Assembly: GCA_934636425.1 (NCBI GenBank)
Contig: CAKUAV010000119.1
Coordinates: 1-9,617, forward strand
DNA length: 9,617 nucleotides
Direction of reading: 5' to 3'
Origin: an uncultured Clostridia bacterium
GTDB taxonomy: Bacteria; Bacillota; Clostridia; Christensenellales; Aristaeellaceae
The notes under the pieces were generated by a model. The model saw nothing but the letters and a program-made list of their open reading frames with translations, searched no databases and was not told where the DNA came from. Made by a program: the position numbers and the translations under genes. Shown in pieces: positions 1 through 6,512 of the stretch (position 1 is its first letter; each line of letters begins with the position of its first letter).

Positions 1-112
1 GTACACGCCGCCGGGCACGATTAAAAGCTCGAGAGAGCTCCGGCCCTCTCGAGCTCTCCAAGGTTTTTTCGACAGTCTGTGCGGCGCGCATCCGTGCATG
101 GGTGCGCGCCGC
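1..112 (+). repeat. Intergenic modular repeat, copy A (cut by the left edge)
   Basis: Positions 1-80 match positions 2197-2261 on the same strand and the reverse complement of about 6505-6586. Shared landmarks are the CGGGCACGATT start, a CTCGAGAG-type stem (arms 26-35 and 46-55, ten perfect pairs around a 10-base loop), CTCCAAGG, and CGACAGTCTG. The first bases (TACACGCCGC) match a linker found in the 6475-6819 copy but absent from the 2104-2365 copy, so the element continues beyond the window. Positions 81-112 form a separate GC-rich hairpin, at the place where the third copy carries a different palindrome. No conserved reading frame is evident, so I read it as non-coding. Confidence 0.8.
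81..112. repeat. GC-rich hairpin at the end of repeat copy A
   Basis: GCGGCGCGCA (81-90) pairs perfectly with TGCGCGCCGC (103-112). Four further pairs, two of them G-U, close on a TGCA tetraloop (95-98). The 3' flank is TGAAATTTTCC, only weakly U-rich, so it may end transcription of a gene left of the window but is not a textbook terminator. Confidence 0.6.
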
Positions 113-143
113 TGAAATTTTCCGCTGTGCGGGGGAATCGTGA

Positions 144-172
144 TCTTTTCAGCGCCTTTTTTCGTCTATAAT
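144..172 (+). promoter_or_regulatory. Putative promoter of the lipoprotein gene
   Basis: A perfect TATAAT lies at 167-172, 44 bases before the ATG at 216. No good -35 box is present at 17 bases (TCTTTT at 144-149), so the call rests on the -10 alone. Confidence 0.5.
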
Positions 173-215
173 GGAAAAGGCCGCCGCGAAGGCAGGCCGC
201 TGGGAGGAAAATGCC

Positions 216-656
216 ATGAAAAAGCTCATTGCTCTGCTCTGCCTGACCGCGCTGCTCCTGACCGGCTGCGCCGCGAAGCCCGCCCCGCCCTCCGGGGACG
301 CTCAGACCGCCGCGTTTGACGAGACGACGCGCGCCCTCACGCCCGCGCTCGATCCCATGTCCGTCGCCGCCTGCGCCTATCATCGCAATCACGAGACGGC
401 GCAGACGTATCAGCTCGCCGATTCCGACGCGATTCGTTCGCTCTGCGCGGCGCTGGCCAATGTGCGCGTGGGAGAGGCGGCCAATGAAGCCGCGTCCGAC
501 TATGACGATATATTCGCGTTCACGCTGTCCGACGGACAGATCGTGACATTTACGTTCAATCAGCACAACTTTGCGCTGAACGGGCAGTATTACGCCGTTT
601 CATCGGACGAAAAGCTCTGGACGCTGGCGGAGGAGATTGCGCAGAGCGCCGATTAG
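216..656 (+). CDS. Small secreted lipoprotein, function unknown
   Basis: The product has 146 residues. It opens with a lipoprotein signal: MKK, a hydrophobic stretch, then a lipobox L-T-G-C with the modifiable cysteine at residue 18, so it should be anchored on the outer face of the cell membrane. I chose the ATG at 216 because GGGAGG lies at 202-207 and because the signal peptide begins exactly there; an upstream in-frame ATG at 171 overlaps the -10 box and would hide the signal. After a Pro/Ala/Thr-rich linker (about 19-50) comes a compact domain (about 60-146). Its alternating hydrophobic pattern (IFAFTLSDGQIVTFTF, then YYAVSSD) suggests beta strands and resembles small domains seen in many Firmicute lipoproteins. 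I do not recognise a named family. The gene stands alone. Confidence 0.85.
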   Translation: MKKLIALLCLTALLLTGCAAKPAPPSGDAQTAAFDETTRALTPALDPMSVAACAYHRNHETAQTYQLADSDAIRSLCAALANVRVGEAANEAASDYDDIFAFTLSDGQIVTFTFNQHNFALNGQYYAVSSDEKLWTLAEEIAQSAD

Positions 657-848
657 AGCGCGGCTCAAAAGCGCTCTCGGACGCAGCTTCCGCGCTGCGA
701 GGATTTGCGCTGATTGCGCCATGGCCGGGCTTTCATCCCTGAACAGGCGCAAAAGCCCTGAGAAATGCCGCGTTCTTTTCCGACCGCAGCCTTCCGAGGG
801 CGGCTGAGGATCGGGGCGCTGCGCGGCGATATGCTTTTTTTCATAAAC

Positions 849-886
849 AATCCGTGCGCTCGACGTCTGCATCGAGCGCACGGATT
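849..886 (-). terminator. Probable terminator of the metallopeptidase gene
   Basis: A perfect 15-pair inverted repeat has arms at 849-863 and 872-886 and an 8-base loop. It starts 9 bases after the stop codon of the minus-strand gene. The minus-strand tail (TTGTTTATG) is moderately U-rich. On the plus strand the tail is ATGTTATGCC, so it may also block transcripts coming from the lipoprotein gene. The stretch 657-848 shows only a few short hairpins and no gene. Confidence 0.7.
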
Positions 887-895
887 ATGTTATGC

Positions 896-1582
896 CTATC
901 GATCGCGCCGGCGATTGGAGAGCGCCAGCAGCCGAAGCAGCTGCAAGACCGCAGTCAGCGCCGCCGCGACATAGGTCATGGCCGCCGCCTTGAGCACGCG
1001 CCCCGCGCCGTCCAGCTCGTCCGCGTCCAGATAGCCGCCCGAGGAGAGCGCCGTCATGGCGCGTCTGCTGGCGTTGAACTCCACCGGCAGCGTGATGAGC
1101 GTAAAGAGCACCGTCAGCAGGAAGAACACGATGCCCAGCGTGATCAGCGGCTGCCAGTCGAATATCAGGCCGATCAGAAACAGCGGCCAGGACAGATTTG
1201 AGCCGATGCTGACCGTGGGCACGACCGCCGTCCTCAGCACAAGCGGCTTGTAGGCGTCGCGATGCTGGAGCGCATGGCCGGTTTCGTGCGCCGCCACGCC
1301 CAGCGCCGTCAGCGAGGTCGAGTCGGCCACGCCCTGAGACAGGCGCAGCGTGCGGCTGGAAGGGTCGTAATGGTCGGTCAGATTGCCGCCTATGCGCTCT
1401 ATGGTCACGTTGTCTATGCCCTCCTCGTGCAGCAGGCGCTCGGCCAGCTCTGCGCCGGTCAGACCGCAGCGGGCGGAAACGCCGGCGTACTTGTGCGTCA
1501 CGCTGCTCACGCGGTATTGCGCCCACATGGACACCAGCAGACCCGGGATCAGTATGGCGTATGTCGGATCCATATAGAACAT
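896..1582 (-). CDS. YugP-family membrane zinc metallopeptidase
   Basis: The 228-residue product is a membrane-embedded neutral zinc peptidase of the YugP type. HETGH (residues 99-103, within AAHETGHALQH) is the HExxH zinc-binding and catalytic motif. LPVEFNASRRA (about 165-175) is the family's conserved second motif, and Glu168 is the likely third zinc ligand (inference). Membrane segments are seen at about 7-20, 119-141, 145-166 and 199-221. Two ATGs compete. The one at 1591 directly abuts AAGGAGG (1592-1598), leaving no spacing; the one at 1582 has nine bases of spacing and gives the usual family opening (MFYMDPTYAILIPGLL), so I use 1582. The substrate is unknown. The gene is divergent from the Dabb gene and has its own promoter and terminator. 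Confidence 0.9.
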   Translation of the reverse strand: MFYMDPTYAILIPGLLVSMWAQYRVSSVTHKYAGVSARCGLTGAELAERLLHEEGIDNVTIERIGGNLTDHYDPSSRTLRLSQGVADSTSLTALGVAAHETGHALQHRDAYKPLVLRTAVVPTVSIGSNLSWPLFLIGLIFDWQPLITLGIVFFLLTVLFTLITLPVEFNASRRAMTALSSGGYLDADELDGAGRVLKAAAMTYVAAALTAVLQLLRLLALSNRRRDR

Positions 1583-1624
1583 TGATTTCATCCTCCTTGC
1601 GGGGTTGTATGTGCGTCTGGCTGT

Positions 1625-1630
1625 ATTATA
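1625..1630 (-). promoter_or_regulatory. Extended -10 promoter of the metallopeptidase gene
   Basis: The minus strand reads TGGTATAAT, a consensus -10 box with the extended TGn element, about 43 bases before the chosen start. The region at -35 (CGCGTT) is poor, which fits an extended -10 promoter. Confidence 0.6.
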
Positions 1631-1743
1631 CCACAGCCCGATCGCAAAACGCGTCCGGCGGGCGAATGTTCATAAAGTTGTTTCAATTTGTCCATCCGAT
1701 GGCGGCGGGAGCGCGTTTTTTTGCCGTCGTTTACAGCGGGCGG

Positions 1744-1772
1744 TTGCGCGGGAGCCGGTTTTTGTATATAAT
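1744..1772 (+). promoter_or_regulatory. Promoter of the Dabb-domain gene
   Basis: TTGCGC (1744-1749), a 17-base spacer and TATAAT (1767-1772) lie 31 bases before the ATG. The ribosome site AAGGAGG (1789-1795) follows, with 8-base spacing. Confidence 0.75.
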
Positions 1773-1803
1773 GGAAGCACAAAATGGCAAGGAGGATTCA
1801 TCC

Positions 1804-2091
1804 ATGATCCGTCATATCGTTCTTTTCCGCATCAAGCCCGAGTTCAAGGCCGAGATCCCCGCGCTGGTTCAGAATTTCTACACGATGAAGGGCCGCGTCG
1901 AAGGGCTGGTCGATCTGGAGGCCGGCGCCGACATACTGGGCAGCGAGCGCTCCTATGACATCGCGCTGGTCTGCACGTTTGCCGACCGCGCCGCATTTGA
2001 CGCGTATCAGACCCACCCGCTGCATCAGCCCATACGCAAGCGTATGCACGAGGTGCGCGAGTCCTCCGTCGCCTGCGATTTTAACGTCTGA
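1804..2091 (+). CDS. Dabb (stress-responsive alpha/beta-barrel) domain protein
   Basis: The product has 95 residues, the usual length for a single-domain Dabb protein. It opens with MIRHIVLFRIKPE, the family's first strand with the conserved His/Phe. The middle holds the typical GVD/GLVDLEAG and SYDIALVCTFADRAAFDAYQTHPLH pattern, and it ends with the last strand (RESSVACDFNV). Such proteins form small dimeric ferredoxin-like barrels in the cytoplasm. Some act as enzymes on polyketides or aromatics, but most bacterial members have no known reaction, so no substrate can be assigned. Start and ribosome site are unambiguous. Repeat copy B begins 13 bases after the stop and would form the 3' untranslated part of this transcript. 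Confidence 0.92.
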   Translation: MIRHIVLFRIKPEFKAEIPALVQNFYTMKGRVEGLVDLEAGADILGSERSYDIALVCTFADRAAFDAYQTHPLHQPIRKRMHEVRESSVACDFNV

Positions 2092-2103
2092 TCGCCGATA
2101 TTA

Positions 2104-2365
2104 TGCCGCCGCTTCATGGCTGTAAAGCCGGTGGACGGAGAGAGCAGTCTCTTCCGCCACCCCGGAGAGCTTTTGCTGAAATCTTTCGGATTTCCGGGCA
2201 CGATTGGAAGATCGAGAGAGCTTCGACCCACTCGATTTTTCCAAGGGTTTTCGACAGTCTGGATCAATTCAACCGCTTTCGCCCTTTTCACTTGAATTCT
2301 TTGTGCCGCGGGGCGCATTGCTCCCGAATGCAAAAATCAGCGGAGCCGATCGTTCGGTTCCGCTG
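2104..2365 (+). repeat. Intergenic modular repeat, copy B (module order 1-2-3-4)
   Basis: Four modules can be told apart by comparison with 6475-6819. Module 1 (2104-2131) is a decayed version of the GCCGCCGCTTCA palindrome. Module 2 (2131-2198) is a GTGG-capped hairpin followed by CCCGGAGAGCTTTTGC and CGGA-TT-TCCG. Module 3 (2197-2261) runs from CGGGCACGATT to CGACAGTCTG and has a stem at 2209-2216/2231-2238. Module 4 (2261-2365) runs from GGATCAATTCAACC to a strong hairpin. The minus-strand copy near 6475-6819 carries the same modules in the order 4-2-3-1. Reading frames through the copies are unrelated in boundary and interrupted, so this is non-coding. The modular build recalls BOX elements of pneumococcus in design only. 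Confidence 0.85.
2331..2365 (-). terminator. Terminator of the GNAT gene, formed by repeat module 4
   Basis: On the minus strand CAGCGGAACCGA pairs with TCGGCTCCGCTG (2338-2365, one A-C mismatch, ACGA loop), followed at once by ATTTTTGC. It lies 38 bases after the GNAT stop codon. On the plus strand the same stem has a G-U pair in place of the mismatch, but a poorer U tail (TGTTTGTG). Confidence 0.75.
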
Positions 2366-2403
2366 TGTTTGTGCTGCTGTCATCGCGCTGCGGCCGCTCG
2401 CTC

Positions 2404-3231
2404 TCAGCGATTCCCCGCATTCAGCGCGTCGACGTTTATGCCCGGCAGGCGCATCAGCGTCTCGCTGCGGCGATAGCCCACGCGCGCGGCCAGATTGACC
2501 GCGTCGCTCATCTGCCAGCGCGCGTCGTAAACGGCCTCTTCAATGCGCGCCTGATAGAAATAATCGCGCGCGATTTCCATCAGATAGCCGCCCACGCCCT
2601 TTCTGCGCCAGGCGGGCGTTGTGTACACCAGGCCGATCACGCCGGTCTTCTGCGTTTTCGCCCAGCAGAGCAGCTCGCCGGCCAAACCGCCGCGCGTTGT
2701 CAGCAGAAAGCGCCGAAAGCAGGGGCGCCGCACAGCCGCGTCCAGCCACCCTTCGGGCTCGGGAATCTTAAAGAGCTTTTCGGCGCGCTGAAGAAAGAAT
2801 GCGCGCTCGGCGGAATCGCCCAGCCGGTCGTTGACCAGCGTGCAGCCTGCGGGCAGCGGCACCGTGCTCGAGCCGGGCACAATGCGGCGGCGCATGCGTA
2901 TGCGCGCGTCGTCGTCTATAAAGCCCAGCGAGCGCAGCTGCTCCATCAGCGCGCCGTTCTGCACGGGGCATTCCGTATAAATGCGGGCGTTCACGCCGGA
3001 CTGCGCGCGCGCAAGCGCCATGGCGCGGGCAATGCCGGCGGCGTAGAGCTGCAGCCGCGCCTCGGGGCGGCCCTGTACGCTCAGCTTGAGCTCATAGGGG
3101 CGCTCGGGCATCAGATGCTCGTTCATGAGCGGCTCAACGTCGCAGCGGCCCAGCCGGTTGGCCTGCCTGTCGAGGGCGACAAAGGAATTTTCGAGCGGCG
3201 TTTTGCCCGACGTGGCGTTCTGGATAATCAT
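2404..3231 (-). CDS. GNAT-family N-acetyltransferase, apparently two-domain
   Basis: The 275-residue product carries a C-terminal GNAT domain (about 125-270). Its acetyl-CoA loop is the R-x-x-G-x-G/A motif seen as RRKGVGG (209-215), preceded by the strand GVIGLVYTTPAW and followed by NLAARVGYRRSETLMRL, the usual end of the fold. The N-terminal half (about 1-115) looks like a second, degenerate GNAT repeat: RLQLYAAGIARAMALARAQ, then NGALMEQLRSLGFIDDDARIRMRR, which mirrors the end of a GNAT fold but lacks a clear CoA loop. The substrate is unknown. The ATG at 3231 has GGGAG seven bases upstream. It is divergent from the arylamine N-acetyltransferase gene and ends before a hairpin terminator. 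Confidence 0.88.
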   Translation of the reverse strand: MIIQNATSGKTPLENSFVALDRQANRLGRCDVEPLMNEHLMPERPYELKLSVQGRPEARLQLYAAGIARAMALARAQSGVNARIYTECPVQNGALMEQLRSLGFIDDDARIRMRRRIVPGSSTVPLPAGCTLVNDRLGDSAERAFFLQRAEKLFKIPEPEGWLDAAVRRPCFRRFLLTTRGGLAGELLCWAKTQKTGVIGLVYTTPAWRRKGVGGYLMEIARDYFYQARIEEAVYDARWQMSDAVNLAARVGYRRSETLMRLPGINVDALNAGNR

Positions 3232-3267
3232 GTGCTTGCTCCCATCTCAGCTTTAGAACTGCTTACT

Positions 3268-3296
3268 ATCATACACCATTTCGACATTTTTTTCAA
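3268..3296 (-). promoter_or_regulatory. Promoter of the GNAT gene
   Basis: On the minus strand TTGAAA (3296-3291), a 17-base spacer and TATGAT (3273-3268) form a near-consensus promoter, with the -10 box 36 bases before the ATG. Confidence 0.75.
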
Positions 3297-3434
3297 CCCG
3301 TCAATCGGCGCGCAGGCCGCCGAGCCGCTCATAAAAACTTTTTCGCCCGCCGCGGCAGGGTTTGGAGAGGCGGCATCGAATACATCGCATTGAACGTCCG
3401 CTTTGAACATGACGACGCAACAGGAGAAAGCCAT

Positions 3435-4193
3435 ATGAACGCTGAACGCTATTTGACCCGCATCGGCCTGAATGAATCGAGCCTGCCCGCCACGGCGCAG
3501 TCGCTCGAGACGCTGCAAAGGGCGCATCTTCGCACAGTGCCCTATGAGAACCTGGACATACTCGCCGGCAAGCCGATTGCGCTTGAAAGGGAAGCGCTGT
3601 ATGAAAAGATCGTCGAGCGCCGTCGCGGCGGCTACTGCTTTGAGCTAAACGAGCTCTTCGGCCATCTTTTGCGCGCGCTGGGCTACAATGTGACCGACTG
3701 CTTCGGCCGCTTTCTGCGCGGCGAGACGCAGATCCCCATGCGGCGGCATCATGTGCTGATCGTCTCCTGCCCGGACGGCGAACGCTTCCTGTGCGATGTG
3801 GGCGTGGGCAACGGCTCGCCCAATCGCCCCGTGCCGCTGATCGAGGGAAAGACGCTGATCGACGGACGGGAGACCTACCGCCTGCGCCGGGACGATTTCC
3901 TCGGCTGGGTGCTCGAGGAGGCCTATAAGGGCGGCTGGCGGGACGTCTATTCCTTCACCGAGGAAAGGCAGCTGAGCGTCGACTTTGTCGCCACGTCGTT
4001 CTACTGCGAAAAGTCACCCGCATCGCCTTTCAACAAAGCGCCCATGATCTCGCTGCGCACATCCGAGGGGCGCAGAACCCGCGACGGCGGCGAATTCCGC
4101 ATATTCGACGCGTCGGGCGTGCGCGTCATAACGCCCGAAACGCCGGAGGAAATCGACCGCCTGATGCGCGAATGGTTCGGCCTGATCGATTGA
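3435..4193 (+). CDS. nat: Arylamine N-acetyltransferase
   Basis: Cytoplasmic enzyme that moves an acetyl group from acetyl-CoA to an arylamine, hydrazine or a related natural substrate through an acetyl-cysteine intermediate. The 252-residue product has the family's Cys-His-Asp triad: Cys68 in RRGGYCFELN, His106 in RRHHVLIV and Asp121 in FLCDVGVGN. The N-terminal helical part carries the typical HLRTVPYENLDI (31-42). A late SVDFVATSFYCEKSPASPF stretch corresponds to the conserved segment after the beta barrel. Length is close to the usual 250-280. I place the start at 3435, with AGGAGA at 3422-3427; an upstream in-frame start at 3390 has no good ribosome site. No convincing promoter is visible between this gene and the divergent GNAT gene. 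The physiological substrate is unknown. Confidence 0.93.
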   Translation: MNAERYLTRIGLNESSLPATAQSLETLQRAHLRTVPYENLDILAGKPIALEREALYEKIVERRRGGYCFELNELFGHLLRALGYNVTDCFGRFLRGETQIPMRRHHVLIVSCPDGERFLCDVGVGNGSPNRPVPLIEGKTLIDGRETYRLRRDDFLGWVLEEAYKGGWRDVYSFTEERQLSVDFVATSFYCEKSPASPFNKAPMISLRTSEGRRTRDGGEFRIFDASGVRVITPETPEEIDRLMREWFGLID

Positions 4194-4205
4194 CAAAAAG
4201 CCGTC

Positions 4206-4272
4206 AATTTGCGCCGAATCGTGAAATTTGCGCGAAAGGGACTTTACAGACCGGCGCGGCAAATGATATACT
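4206..4272 (+). promoter_or_regulatory. Promoter of the oxidoreductase gene, with upstream direct repeats
   Basis: TTTACA (4243-4248), an 18-base spacer and TATACT (4267-4272), the latter with an extended TGA, form a good promoter. Just upstream AATTTGCGC occurs twice (4206-4214 and 4225-4233), 19 bases start to start, which could be a regulator site. The first copy overlaps a small ATTGAC/GTCAAT hairpin (4189-4208) at the end of the preceding gene. Confidence 0.6.
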
Positions 4273-4288
4273 ACTACAGGGATTAAAA

Positions 4289-4320
4289 GCGCCGGAAAGG
4301 CTGCGCAAGGCCTCCGGCGC
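4289..4320 (+). promoter_or_regulatory. Leader hairpin upstream of the oxidoreductase
   Basis: GCGCCGGA (4289-4296) pairs with TCCGGCGC (4313-4320), with an inner GGC/GCC stem. It lies between the promoter and the ribosome site GGAGGG (4341-4346) and has no U tail, so it is more likely a stabilising or regulatory leader stem than a terminator. No known riboswitch pattern is recognised. Confidence 0.45.
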
Positions 4321-4354
4321 CCCATAACGGCTATTGATCTGGAGGGATACAAAA

Positions 4355-5398
4355 ATGGGCATTAAGATGGGTATTATCGGCTTTGGCTATATGGGCCACT
4401 GGCATCTGAAGAACGCCCCCAAGGTGGACAACGTCGAGGTTGTCGCCGCGTATGATATCGATCCGGCGCGCGTGGCTGAGGCTCGCGAGATCGGCCTGGT
4501 CGGCTTCGACACGCTGGAGGAGTTCCTCAAGAGCGATCTGTTCAATCTGGTGCTGGTCGCCACGCCCAATGACAAGCACTGCGAGCTGGTGTGCGCCGCG
4601 CTGAACGCCGGCAAGAACGTCATCTGCGAAAAGCCGGTCGCCATGTCTCTGGCCGAGCTGGACAAGATGATCGACGCCGCCAAGGCCAATCACAAGCTGT
4701 TCACCGTTCACCAGAACCGCCGCTGGGACAAGGATTTCCGCATCGTCAAGGAAGTGTACGATTCCGGCGAGCTGGGTCACATCTATTCCATACAGACCCG
4801 CCTGCACGGCTCCCGCGGCGCCATGTTCGGCTGGCGCGCCGAGCCCGAGCACGGCGGCGGCATGATCTACGACTGGGGCGTCCATTTCGTCGATCAGCTG
4901 CTGTTCATGATGGGCTTCGACTGCGTCAAGAGCGTTTTCTGCAAGACCGAGAATGTCAAGACGCCCGATGTTGAGGACTACTTCATGATGGTCATGGATC
5001 TCAAGAACGGCGCGAACGTCCAGATGGAAATCGGCACCTGGGTGCTCAAGGCGCTGCCCCGCTGGCTGGTGCTGGGCGACAAGGGCACGCTCTACATCAA
5101 CGACTTCACGCGCAACGGCGGCATCATCTCCGTCGACGAGAGCGTCGAGCCGGAAGAGATCGTGGTCATGACCACCTCCGGCCCCACCCGCACATTCGCG
5201 CCCCGCGGCAAGAAAGAGATCATCGAGCGCGAGCTGCCCGATTCTCCGGCCGATCTGACCGAGTACTACGCCAATCTGCGCGATGCGATCGACGGCAAGG
5301 CCGAGCTGATCGTCAAGCCCGAGCAGGTGCGCGCGGTCTTTACCGTGCTCGAGGCCATGTTCAAGTCCGCAAAGACCGGCGAAATGGTCACTCTGTAA
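4355..5398 (+). CDS. Gfo/Idh/MocA-family NAD(P)-dependent oxidoreductase
   Basis: The 347-residue product is a cytoplasmic sugar- or polyol-type dehydrogenase. The Rossmann half opens with MGIIGFGYMG, the GxGxxG dinucleotide loop at residues 9-14. VVAAYDID places an Asp at residue 34 at the end of the second strand, which tends to favour NAD. ATPNDKH (69-75) and EKP (92-94) are family hallmarks, EKP holding the catalytic lysine. The second domain has GGGMIYDWGVHFVD with the Asp173/His177 pair of the D-x3-H motif. The substrate cannot be told from sequence. I use the ATG at 4355, eight bases after GGAGGG, rather than an upstream TTG. Its codons are strongly C/G-ending and very regular, suggesting good expression. 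It has its own promoter and terminator, so it is not an operon with dapA. Confidence 0.93.
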   Translation: MGIKMGIIGFGYMGHWHLKNAPKVDNVEVVAAYDIDPARVAEAREIGLVGFDTLEEFLKSDLFNLVLVATPNDKHCELVCAALNAGKNVICEKPVAMSLAELDKMIDAAKANHKLFTVHQNRRWDKDFRIVKEVYDSGELGHIYSIQTRLHGSRGAMFGWRAEPEHGGGMIYDWGVHFVDQLLFMMGFDCVKSVFCKTENVKTPDVEDYFMMVMDLKNGANVQMEIGTWVLKALPRWLVLGDKGTLYINDFTRNGGIISVDESVEPEEIVVMTTSGPTRTFAPRGKKEIIERELPDSPADLTEYYANLRDAIDGKAELIVKPEQVRAVFTVLEAMFKSAKTGEMVTL

Positions 5399-5415
5399 TC
5401 GAATATACCGCATAT

Positions 5416-5448
5416 CGCCCGACGGGAATTCTCCTGCCGGGCGTTTTT
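5416..5448 (+). terminator. Intrinsic terminator after the oxidoreductase gene
   Basis: CGCCCG (5416-5421) pairs with CGGGCG (5438-5443), with further inner pairs after one A-C mismatch, followed directly by TTTTT. It begins 17 bases after the stop codon. Confidence 0.9.
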
Positions 5449-5507
5449 CATGCGCATTTTTCACGCGCCGCAGCGCATAGCATTGAGCGGAAAGGGAGCG
5501 TGATGAA

Positions 5508-6398
5508 ATGAACGAGCGGCTTTTCAGGGGGCTGGGCACGGCGCTGGTAACGCCGTTTCGCGGCGGCGATGTGGACTGGGCGGCATACGATAATCTAATC
5601 GAGCGGCAGATCGCGGCGGGAACGGAGGCGCTGATCGTCTGCGGCACGACGGGCGAGCCGGCGGCGCTGACGGCGCGGGAACGCGATGCGCTCATTCGCC
5701 GCGCCGTCGAAGTGTGCAATGGGCGCTGCGCCGTCATTGCGGGCACGGGCGCAAACGACACATCTCGCGCAATCGAACTGTCCCGGCAGGCTCAGGCGGC
5801 GGGCGCAGACGCACTGCTGCTGGTCACGCCCTATTACAACAAGACCACGCAGGCCGGGCTGATCGCGCACTATACGGCGGTTGCCGGCAGCGTCGATCTG
5901 CCGATGATACTCTACAATGTGCCCTCGCGCACGGGGCTCAATCTGCTGCCCGAAACGGCGGCGGCGCTGTGCCGGCACGGCAATATCTGCGGCATAAAGG
6001 AAGCGAGCGGCAATATATCGCAGATCGCCGAGCTGGCGCGGCTGTGCGGCGACGAGATCGCGCTCTATTCCGGCAGCGACGATCAGACGCTGGCCGTGCT
6101 GGCGCTGGGCGGGCAGGGCGTGATCTCCGTGGCCGGCAACGTCTGCCCCGAACTGATGCGGGAGATCACGGCGCGCTGGTTCGCGGGCGACATGGCGGGC
6201 AGCCGGGCGCGCCAGCTCTCGCTGCTGCCGCTCATAGGCGCGCTCTTTGCCGAGGTAAACCCCATCCCCGTCAAGGCGGCGCTGTCCATGCTGGCTCTGT
6301 GCGAGGCCGACGTGCGGCTGCCCCTCGTCCCCGCGACGAAGCTGTGCCGCGCGCGGCTCATCGACGCAATGCGCGCGTTGGCGCTGATCCCCCGGTGA
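5508..6398 (+). CDS. dapA: 4-hydroxy-tetrahydrodipicolinate synthase
   Basis: Cytoplasmic TIM-barrel aldolase that condenses pyruvate with aspartate semialdehyde, the first committed step toward diaminopimelate and lysine. The 296-residue length is standard. All key positions are present: the Thr pair in GTTGEPAAL (Thr47, Thr48), the tyrosine in TPYYNK (Tyr110), Tyr136 and Arg141 in ILYNVPSRTG, and the Schiff-base lysine Lys164 in GIKEASGN. Arg141, which holds the carboxylate of aspartate semialdehyde, argues for a true synthase rather than a sialic acid or 2-keto-3-deoxygluconate aldolase of the same family. The start has AAAGGGAG nine bases upstream. No clear promoter stands between it and the preceding terminator. 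The 76 bases after the stop show no terminator; repeat copy C follows. Confidence 0.95.
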   Translation: MNERLFRGLGTALVTPFRGGDVDWAAYDNLIERQIAAGTEALIVCGTTGEPAALTARERDALIRRAVEVCNGRCAVIAGTGANDTSRAIELSRQAQAAGADALLLVTPYYNKTTQAGLIAHYTAVAGSVDLPMILYNVPSRTGLNLLPETAAALCRHGNICGIKEASGNISQIAELARLCGDEIALYSGSDDQTLAVLALGGQGVISVAGNVCPELMREITARWFAGDMAGSRARQLSLLPLIGALFAEVNPIPVKAALSMLALCEADVRLPLVPATKLCRARLIDAMRALALIPR

Positions 6399-6474
6399 AT
6401 CGCGAGCGCCGCTCCGACGCAGCCGGGCGCACCGGAACGGCAGCGCGCAGCGTATCCTGCCCCAACGTTATGCG

Positions 6475-6512
6475 ACAGGCCGCCGCTTCACGGCCATGAA
6501 GCGGCGGCCTGT
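6475..6512. repeat. Perfect 16-pair palindrome (repeat module 1)
   Basis: ACAGGCCGCCGCTTCA (6475-6490) and TGAAGCGGCGGCCTGT (6497-6512) are exact reverse complements around CGGCCA. Neither flank is U-rich. It lies 77 bases after dapA and could protect the 3' end of its transcript. Copy B holds a decayed version (2104-2131). Confidence 0.85.

Noticed and set aside
727..758. Inverted repeat GGGCTTT/AAAGCCC after the lipoprotein gene as a terminator
   Set aside because: Only seven pairs with an 18-base loop and no U tail on either strand.
885..1526. Second minus-strand frame and several plus-strand frames over the metallopeptidase
   Set aside because: Shadows of the gene holding HETGH; repetitive Arg/Gly/Ala composition and no start signals.
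2103..2498. Open frame across repeat copy B, with similar peptides at 6358-6780
   Set aside because: The likeness of the peptides comes from the DNA repeat. Module order, frame and ends differ between copies, and the frames run into the antisense of real genes.
2365..3393. Long open frame (342 codons) on the plus strand
   Set aside because: It is antisense to the GNAT gene, is rich in Ala/Arg/His as shadow frames are, and has no ribosome site or motif.
4331..5761. Long open frame (476 codons) on the minus strand
   Set aside because: It lies antisense to the oxidoreductase and the start of dapA, both with clear catalytic motifs. Its length comes from the GC-rich codon pattern, and its translation shows no domain.
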